Source: Prorocentrum cordatum (lineage: Eukaryota > Sar > Dinophyceae > Prorocentrales > Prorocentraceae). From it: a DNA stretch of 64,000 nucleotides. The stretch covers positions 124,001 through 188,000 of the forward strand of contig CAUYUJ010017793.1 in the NCBI GenBank assembly GCA_963575745.1. The letters run 5' to 3'. Shown here one piece after another: positions 59,291 to 64,000 of this stretch (its first letter is position 1; each line of letters opens with the position of its first letter). A model generated the notes under the pieces. That model made no database searches. It was given only the letters and a program-made list of their open reading frames with translations, and was not told the origin of the DNA. The translations under genes and the position numbers were made by a program.

Positions 59291-59452
59291 GCATCCCGCG
59301 CCCCGAAAAAACAAGACAAATTCTCAAACAAAAGGCGCGAGGGCTTCCGAGAAGCCCCGCCGCCTTCTGAGATGGCCTTCTCCTTCTCAATTCCACCCCC
59401 TCGCTCGCAACCGAATGGAGTAGCTCCGTCTTGCCCTGCCCTCTCGTCAGGG

Positions 59453-59645
59453 GAGCGAAAAATCACAAAACATACAAACTCGAATGTCCGCGAGGGCTTC
59501 TCGGATCCGCGCTGGCGCCCCCATGGCGGCGCCTTCCGGCGCCGCCCCTGGTGCGCCAAGGAGGGGGGTCCAGCGCCAGCCCGAGAAATCCGCGGGGACC
59601 TCCGAGATCTTGCTTGTGTTTATGCCATGCTTCGTTAGATGCTCA
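59453..59645. mobile_element. Family C fold-back element
   Basis: CAAACTCGAATGTCCGCGAG then GGCTTCTCGGATCCGC and CCCGAGAAATCCGCGGGGAC then CTCCGAGATC arms. A smaller fragment lies at 59300-59370. Confidence 0.75.
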
Positions 59646-59684
59646 TTCTGGGGACCTTCCTGGAGCCACTCGCTCCACTCGTGC

Positions 59685-59775
59685 GTCGAAGCTGCGTCGA
59701 ACCTCCGTCGAACCCGAGCCGAATCCGAATCGAACCTGCGTCGAACCTGAGTCGCACTTCACTCCGAACCGGAGT
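59685..59775. repeat. TCGAACCTG-type minisatellite
   Basis: About nine degenerate GTCGAACC, GTCGAACCTG and CGAATCC units. Confidence 0.65.
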
Positions 59776-59871
59776 CGAACGGATCCACTAGCTGAACCCC
59801 AGGAAGGTCCCCCAAACGAGCATCGAATCTTCGTCTCCCCCCCTCGTGCGCGCCGCCCGGACAGGCGGGAC

Positions 59872-59967
59872 CCAGAACAGCGCCCCCTCGGGCGGCCCGG
59901 CGGCGTGCGCCTGGCTGCCGGTCAGCCAGGCCGTCAGCGGGGGGATGCCGCCCTCGTCCCGTCGAGC
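59872..59967 (-). CDS. Armadillo-like exon, 32 codons
   Basis: The acceptor CATTCCTCGTAG and donor TTCTGG/GTCCCG border exactly 32 codons on the minus strand: ARRDEGGIPPLTAWLTGSQA then HAAGPPEGALFW. EGGIPPLTAWL is the classic start of an armadillo repeat (compare G-I-P-P-L-V-x-L-L). The intron upstream is a family A element (59998-60146). It belongs to an armadillo scaffold gene of unknown identity, perhaps the one seen at 49-53 kb. Confidence 0.65.
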
Positions 59968-59997
59968 CTACGAGGAATGACTGACAACAATCTAAAT

Positions 59998-60146
59998 GAA
60001 GGGGCCCCAGGACACACAAATAAACACATAAAAATATTCCCCATATTTTCCGATATTTTCTGGGTTTTTGTCTTCCCCCCCACTTCCCATATTTTCCCAT
60101 ATTTTCTAAGGAATCGACGATTAATTGTGTCTGTGTGTTTCTTTCG
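59998..60146 (+). mobile_element. Family A element, copy 10, in a candidate intron
   Basis: GAAGGGGCCCCAGGACACAC then AAATAAACACATAA, TCTTCCCCCCCACTTCCC and TTGTGTCTGTGTGTTTCTTT. Its left end is about 30 nt from the acceptor of the exon at 59872-59967 (minus sense). Confidence 0.9.
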
Positions 60147-60349
60147 GGTTACGTTGCGCCCATCGCACTTGAGGACCGCATCCCAGAAATAGCTTCGAGC
60201 ACCCAGAGAAGTATCGAAACGGTGTCGAACGAGTATCGCCTCCCAGGGCCCGGCACGTGAAAACCCTCAAGTTTCGGTACTTTCTTGGTGCTCGAAATTC
60301 TTTCTGGTGATCCAGGCTACAAGTAGGTTGGAACATCCTAAGCCGAGGG

Positions 60350-60430
60350 CCGCATGGCCCCAGGAATGCAGAGGGCACGGGACGCGAACAGACAGGACAC
60401 AAGGGTACCCTTGGTTTGGCAGGGTCGACC
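60350..60430. repeat. Short dispersed repeat shared with 17990-18060
   Basis: See 17990-18060. It directly adjoins family I here. Confidence 0.55.
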
Positions 60431-60681
60431 TTCGTGGGCCCTGGAAACGACAAGGCCGTCTTTGTTACCGGTTCCTTTTTGCCGTTTTTCTTGCCGGCTC
60501 CGACGCCGTTCTTTACCTGTTCCGTCACCGTTTTTGTTGCCGGTTTCGGCTCCACTTATGATGCCAGAACCTTTTTGTTGCTGTTTCCGGTCGCCGCTTA
60601 TTTTTTTGCCGCTTCCACTGTCAAGAGACACTTCTTCGGAAACGGTGAACAAACGGCCCTGCCGTCTCCGGGGCCAACTAA
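60431..60681. mobile_element. Family I TIR element, copy 2 (inverted)
   Basis: CTTCGTGGGCCCTGGAAACG at the left and CGTCTCCGGGGCCAACTAAG at the right. Internal GCCGTTTTTCTTGCCGG-type words are the complement of those in 32297-32554. Confidence 0.8.
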
Positions 60682-60696
60682 GGGATCAACATGTTT

Positions 60697-60852
60697 ATCG
60701 AACTCGATTGTAATCTGTCGAAGCTCTGCGCAGATTTGTTGGATCGGCACCCGAACCCCCGGAGGGGCCCCCGGCGTCGCCCCTGGAGCGCTCCGCGTGC
60801 CAGAGAGGGGGATCCAGCGCCGATCACGGAGATCGCGTGGACCTCTGACAGA
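60697..60852. mobile_element. Family C fold-back element
   Basis: TGTAATCTGTCGAAGCTCTG..GCGCAGATTTGTTGGATCGG and CGATCACGGAGATCGCGTGG..ACCTCTGACAGATTACA are inverted arms of about 40 bp. Confidence 0.75.
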
Positions 60853-60862
60853 TTACACCGGA

Positions 60863-60938
60863 GACCCGTCCACAAGAAACCTTCCACAAGAGGCCCAAGC
60901 CCTGAGTCCCCAAGACGTCCACCGATTCTTAGTGTGTG

Positions 60939-60982
<44 letters not shown>

Positions 60983-61050
60983 CCTCACGCTTTCCGCAGC
61001 AGAACCATCGAAACCCAAGAGACCCAGGGCACCATGGAGGCAGGCAGGGT
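60863..61050 (+). mobile_element. Family E element with a GT array
   Basis: GACCCGTCCACAAGAAACCT, a pure GT run at 60931-60980, CATCGAAACCCAAGAGACCC and AGGGCACCATGGAGGCAGGC. It follows the exon at 61095-61287 in minus sense. Confidence 0.75.
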
Positions 61051-61094
61051 GTTTGCTGGCATAGGCCTCCGTCCGCTGTGTGTCTATGAGTGTG

Positions 61095-61287
61095 ATTCTT
61101 CGTCGAGAGCCGACGCGGCCCAGGCGGCGACGCCCTGGACCCTCAGGCTCGGGGCCAGCCAGCAGCGTGCGGTGCAGGAGGCGTCGGCCACGACGAAGAC
61201 GTCGCCGCCAAGCGCAGCGGGGTCGGGCACCAGAAACGCAGGGTCGATGACCGCCACGTTCTGCTCGTCCTCCTGGTTGTACCACAC
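61095..61287 (-). CDS. Exon of an unknown gene, downstream of a family J intron
   Basis: On the minus strand the acceptor GCCGCCAAG precedes VWYNQEDEQNVAVIDPAFLV then PDPAALGGDVFVVADASCTA, RCWLAPSLRVQGVAAWAASA and LDEE. Joined to the exon at 61452 the reading is ..LVFGY-VWYNQEDEQN.. in phase. The layout YYCG (previous exon) then, about 50 residues on, DVFVVADASC loosely recalls the His and Cys segments of caspase-like peptidases (C14), but G-H-G and D-x-C-x-S-G are not intact. A degenerate or unrelated fold is equally possible. Confidence 0.6.
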
Positions 61288-61451
61288 CTTGGCGGCGCGC
61301 AGAAGGGGGTAGGGGGAGGGGGGAAGGCTTCTTAGAAGGAGGCTGCTTCTTAGAAGGCGCCGGCCTTGCATCTCCAGAGAGGGCCCGCACCTTCTAAGGA
61401 GCAGGGGGTGCTTCTAAGAAGCCTTCCCCCCTCCCCCTACCCCCTTTGCGC
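61288..61451. mobile_element. Family J fold-back acting as an intron
   Basis: 164 nt, read on the minus strand as exon-TAC/GCGCAAAGG..GCCGCCAAG/GTG-exon, a GC-AG intron. Inverted arms of about 45 bp: CGCGCAGAAGGGGGTAGGG.. and ..CCCTACCCCCTTTGCGCG, continuing through GGAAGGCTTCTTAGAAG. The same element is at 63190-63346, with fragments at 62336-62402 and 63363-63492. Confidence 0.8.
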
Positions 61452-61690
61452 GTAACCAAACACCAGCGCGAACTCCCCTTCCAGGGTGACTGGGCCACAG
61501 TAGTAGACCAGCGCGGGCTGCCCTGGTGGCAGCAAGCGGAAGAACTCGCGGACCTCCTCCTCGGGCGTGATGTTGACGCCGTTGTTGAAGTCCAGGCGGC
61601 GTATCCTCTCTGGCACGGCGCAGGCTCGCGCAAAGCCAAACTCCAGAGGCAGTCCAGCCAGGCCTCGAAGGGGGCCCCGCGGTAGTCCGG
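61452..61690 (-). CDS. Exon of an unknown gene, upstream of a family J intron
   Basis: The minus strand codes LEFGFARACAVPERIRRLDF then NNGVNITPEEEVREFFRLLP, PGQPALVYYCGPVTLEGEFA and LVFGY, a well-mixed globular sequence. The start is uncertain: nearer 61690 another frame (GAPFEAWLDCLWSLALREPA) looks better, so a further splice or frameshift may lie near 61640. No family firmly recognised; see 61095-61287. Confidence 0.55.
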
Positions 61691-61741
61691 GGCACCGGGG
61701 CTGTCTCAACGCCCCCAACGAGCGGAAGACAGCAGACTTGG

Positions 61742-61886
61742 GTCGGGCATGTCCTCCTACAGGCGGAGTTTGGGCGAAGAAAAAAACACCCCAAGAATAC
61801 CCCAACAGAGTCAAACGTACAACTCGCCCCCGGACATTGCCTTGCACACTTTTGAATGCTTCTCCTGCAGAGGGACATGCACGACT
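61742..61886. mobile_element. Family B element
   Basis: GTCGGGCATGTCCTCCTACA then GGCGGAGTTTGG at the left; TTCTCCTGCAGAGGGACATG then CACGACTCAA at the right. Confidence 0.8.
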
Positions 61887-61897
61887 CAACACCGACT

Positions 61898-61990
61898 CTC
61901 GGAGGTGCGCGGGTTCCTTGGGTCGGCGCTGGAGGCGTCGCCAAGGAGGGGCCAGCACCGAGCCGAGGAATCCGCGCTGAAACCCGAGCG
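61898..61990. mobile_element. Family C fold-back, short copy
   Basis: CTCGGAGGTGCGCGGGTTCC, GGTCGGCGCTGGAGGCGTCG, CACCGAGCCGAGGAATCCGC. Confidence 0.65.
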
Positions 61991-62049
61991 AGGAGCCGGG
62001 GGAGCACCCCGCGAGGCGCCCGGGAGCGAGGCGGGAGGGAGCGGCGCGC

Positions 62050-62262
62050 GAGGAGGAGGAGGAGGAGGAGGAGGAGGAGGAGGAGGAGGAGAAGGATTTT
62101 TTTTTTTTGCATGAGACCACGCTGCAGCCCCCGTACACCCCACAGGGAGGGCGAGGCCCTGGGGAGGAGGAGGAGAAGGAAGAGGGGGAGGAGGAGGAGG
62201 AGGAGGAGGAGGAGGAGGAGGAGGAGGAGGAGGAGGAAGAGGAGGAGGAGGCAGGCTGCTCT
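62050..62262. repeat. Two GGA trinucleotide arrays
   Basis: GGA at 62052-62094 and 62164-62255, separated by a T10 tract and about 60 unique bases. Confidence 0.95.
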
Positions 62263-62580
62263 TCTTCGGACTCGGCCAGCGAGGGAGGCGGGCGCCCGAG
62301 GGAAACGGGTCCACGACCCCAGGGGGCCACCCCTGGGCGGCGCGCACGAGGGGGCAGGGGCACGGGGGGAGGCTGCCTAGAGAAGGAAGGTGCTTCCTAC
62401 AGGGCGCCCAGCTCTCCCGTCCGCCTGCCCTCCGTTCGTCGTCGTCGTCGTCCCCTCCTCTGCCGTGCTGTGGCGCTCCACTGCTCGTCCTCCTGCCTGC
62501 CCCTCGGGCTGTCGCCCGGGTTCTTCCGCCCTCCTCCCCTCCTCTCGGGCGTCGTCCTCTGTCGCTCGCTCGCCCCCCTT
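62263..62580. other. Unassigned; family J fragment and possible exon
   Basis: 62336-62402 resembles one arm of family J (CGCGCACGAGGGGGCAGGGG). 62410-62580 is open on the minus strand as a Glu/Arg/Gly-rich low-complexity peptide (ERATEDDAREEGRRAEEPGR). Its adjacency to family L suggests an exon, but composition gives no support. Confidence 0.3.
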
Positions 62581-62780
62581 CCTCGGGAGCGGCCAAGAGG
62601 GGGGGTCCAAGAGGGGGGGTGCAAACCATGACTGGCGGCACGTGTGCGCCCCAGCGGGGGGGCCAGGGGGGACGCAATGAAGCAAGAAGAGGCGCCGTGA
62701 AGTCTGGGGAGAGATCATGGCCCCCGCCATGATATCCCCCCCCCCCAGTCATCACCCCCCTCTGTGCCGCCCCCCCTTCC
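62580..62780 (+). mobile_element. Family L element, copy 3, in a candidate intron
   Basis: CGGGAGCGGCCAAGAGGGGG, GGCGGCACGTGTGCGCCCCA, ATGGCCCCCGCCATGATATC, TCATCACCCCCCTCTGTGCC. Its right end is 13 nt from the donor of the exon at 62793. Confidence 0.8.
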
Positions 62781-62792
62781 CCCAGCTCTCAC

Positions 62793-62960
62793 CCTGGTCC
62801 CCCCGGGCGTCGCTCCCTCCTCTGCCCAGTCCTGCCGCTGCTCTCGCGGGTCGTCCACCACCCGGGCCCCTTCGAAGGGGCGGGGCACGCGCGGGCAGAC
62901 TTCGACACCGCCTCTGCCCGTGGCGCCCGCGACGACGATTGCACCTTTCCCCTCTTCACC
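62793..62960 (-). CDS. Exon of 56 codons with a GATGRGG motif
   Basis: A strong acceptor (AGTTTCAGCACAG) and donor (CCAGG/GTGAGAG) border exactly 56 in-phase codons on the minus strand: GEEGKGAIVVAGATGRGGVE then VCPRVPRPFEGARVVDDPRE and QRQDWAEEGATPGGTR. AIVVAGATGRGG resembles the glycine-rich dinucleotide-binding loop (GATGxxG) of NmrA/SDR-like Rossmann enzymes, but the following residues do not clearly continue that fold. A family B element precedes it and a family L element follows it. Confidence 0.6.
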
Positions 62961-62987
62961 CTGTGCTGAAACTGACGTTAGCGTAAG

Positions 62988-63140
62988 GTCGGGCCTGTCC
63001 CCCGACAGGGGGATGTTGGGCACCATAGTAAAAATAGGTTTAAAAAGTACAGCAACATACCCAACAATTGTCAAAACATCGTCCCCAGACTATGTTTTGA
63101 CTATGTTTGGATCTTCCCCCTATAGAGGGACAGGCCCGAC
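62988..63140. mobile_element. Family B element in a candidate intron
   Basis: GTCGGGCCTGTCCCCCGACA then GGGGGATG at the left; TCCCCCTATAGAGGGACAGG then CCCGAC at the right. The outer flanks GTTAGCGTA and GTTGGCGTA may be a target-site relic. Confidence 0.85.
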
Positions 63141-63189
63141 GCAACGTTGGCGTACTGCTGAACATACGCCTGCGCACGTGATTTGGCGG

Positions 63190-63346
63190 CGCGCACAAGG
63201 GGGTAGGGGGAGGGAGGAAGGCTTCGTAGAAGGAGGCTGCTTCTTAGAAGGCGCCGGCCTTACATCTACAAAGAAGGCCCGCGCCTTCTAAGAAGCAGGG
63301 GTGCTTCTACGAAGCCTTCCCCCCTCCCCCTACCCCCTTCTGCGCG
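63190..63346. mobile_element. Family J fold-back, copy 2
   Basis: CGCGCACAAGGGGGTAGGGG at the left and CCCCTACCCCCTTCTGCGCG at the right. Inner GGAAGGCTTCGTAGAAGG and CTTCTACGAAGCCTTCC arms. About 157 bp, very close to 61295-61453. The fragment at 63363-63492 keeps only one side. Confidence 0.9.
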
Positions 63347-63530
63347 TGGCCAGGTGATCTACAGCCGATGTGCCGTCCGGGCACGGTTCCTGGCCTCGGG
63401 CCATGCATCCACAGACGAGGCCCCGTGCCTTCCAGGAGGCAGGGGTGCCTCCGGGAAGCCTTCCCCCGTCCCCCCGTCCCTCTGCGCGTGGCTGGACCTC
63501 TTCCCCATGAGAGTCGCCTTGCAGCCTCGG

Positions 63531-63722
63531 GTCGGGCGAAAGGGGGTGATTGCAAAGGGGGGGTTTGAGAATCAGCTCACGCAGCTGCTTCTCCCGGCGC
63601 CTCCCGGCGCCGAAGGCGGCCATGTATCGAGGAATGGCCCCTTCGGTGAGGCTGAAACCAGCTGCATGCAGCAAATTTCGTAACCCCCCCTTTCTCCATC
63701 CCCCCCTGTCGTCCGGCCCGGT
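63531..63722 (+). mobile_element. Family K element, copy 2
   Basis: GGGTCGGGCGAAAGGGGGTG, GAGAATCAGCTCACGCAGCT, CAGCTGCATGCAGCAAATTT and GTCGTCCGGCCCG. Nearly co-linear with 26881-27081. Confidence 0.85.
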
Positions 63723-64000
63723 TGCCGGCCCTGGAACCAGGAGGGCCCCAGAGCCCCGAAGGCGGGCAGAAACCTCTCGGGGACCCGCTGTCCTCGGGAC
63801 CCCTTGCGATCGTGGCGGCTACTGCGGGCCGTGGCGCGCACCGTGCCACAGGGGGCGCCGCCGCTAGGGGGGCCACGTGGGCCACGTCTGCCACCGCCGC
63901 TACCCTGGCGGCCTGCCGGGGCTCGGGCCAGCCAGAACCACCTCCTCAGGGGCTGTCTGCGCGCGGCGGAAGATGATATGGAGCATCCATGCAGGGACGA
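63723..64000. other. Open region at window end, possible exon
   Basis: A plus frame reads LAIVAATAGRGAHRATGGAA then ARGATWATSATAATLAACRG. A minus frame is also open. It begins where family K ends, as exons do elsewhere, but strand and identity are unknown. Confidence 0.25.

Noticed and set aside
1-64000. Dinoflagellate spliced-leader gene, rRNA, snRNA
   Set aside because: I did not see the spliced-leader core (CCATTTTGGCTCAAG) or recognisable rRNA/snRNA blocks by reading.
1-64000. Transposase able to move the TIR elements
   Set aside because: No DDE-type or other transposase motif was found in any frame; the elements here are non-autonomous.

Overview
The window reads as nuclear DNA of a GC-rich eukaryote with many introns. 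A dinoflagellate is the best fit (inference). Four things point there: a decayed LINE-type reverse transcriptase with the motifs DYSLAFD and LPQGDPRSALALT; short coding exons separated by introns of about 100-500 bases; probable non-GT donor sites (GC, perhaps GA); and a very high load of microsatellites, minisatellites and small terminal-inverted-repeat (TIR) elements, some of which appear to be the introns (introner-like). A Prorocentrum-like genome would fit, but the genus is a guess. There are no bacterial operons, ribosome binding sites, rRNA or convincing tRNA genes. Most long open frames are low-complexity translations of repeats and are not called as genes.

Layout. 1-9 kb: unassigned sequence, minisatellites, CCT/CAT/GAC arrays, one acidic open frame (4026-4508, minus) and one alanine-rich coiled-coil exon (5294-5433, minus). 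9-11.7 kb: a frameshifted LINE on the minus strand. 12-32 kb: mostly TIR elements, satellites and simple repeats (a 1.1 kb CATA/CATG array at 16.2-17.2 kb; opposed CTC/GAG arrays at 24.7-25.6 kb), with a few isolated exons. 33-63 kb: a run of candidate minus-strand exons, many with armadillo/HEAT-like helices. The clearest lie at 49.2-53.3 kb, 59.9 kb, 61.1-61.7 kb and 62.8-63.0 kb. They may belong to one or several genes; without transcripts the exon chain cannot be fixed.

Element families named here (letters are mine): A, about 165 bp, ten copies, with GGACACACAAATAAAT near one end and TTGTGTCTGTGTGTTTT near the other; B, about 150 bp, TIR TTTAGGTCGGGC, nine copies plus one half; C, fold-back around GGCGCGCGGAGCGCGCC, about eleven copies; D, TIR GGACAGACCCCC; E, with CCAGGGCACCCTGGAGGC; F, TIR AGGACGAG; G, TIR TGATGGGCC..TTTTCCAC with a trinucleotide array inside; H, TIR CCAGTGGATGCCAA; I, TIR CTTAGTGGGCC; J, fold-back CGCGCAGAAGGGGGTAGGG; K, with CAGCTGCATGCAGCAAATT; L, with AGCGGCCAAGAGGGGG; M, TIR ACAACACACACCCATACCCA; N, TIR ACCGATCCC; O, TIR GGTCGGAGGATCGCGC around GCATCGGCGATG units; S, T, U, V, single TIR elements.

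How the parts relate. Candidate exons repeatedly stop within a few bases of these elements. The strongest case is the 164-nt gap between two exons at 61.1-61.7 kb: it consists entirely of a family J fold-back that recurs at 63.2 kb, and removing it joins the two reading frames. The simplest reading is that small non-autonomous DNA elements have been seeding introns here, while slippage inside some of them (families G and U) has produced the CCT/GGA arrays. No transposase gene is visible in the window.
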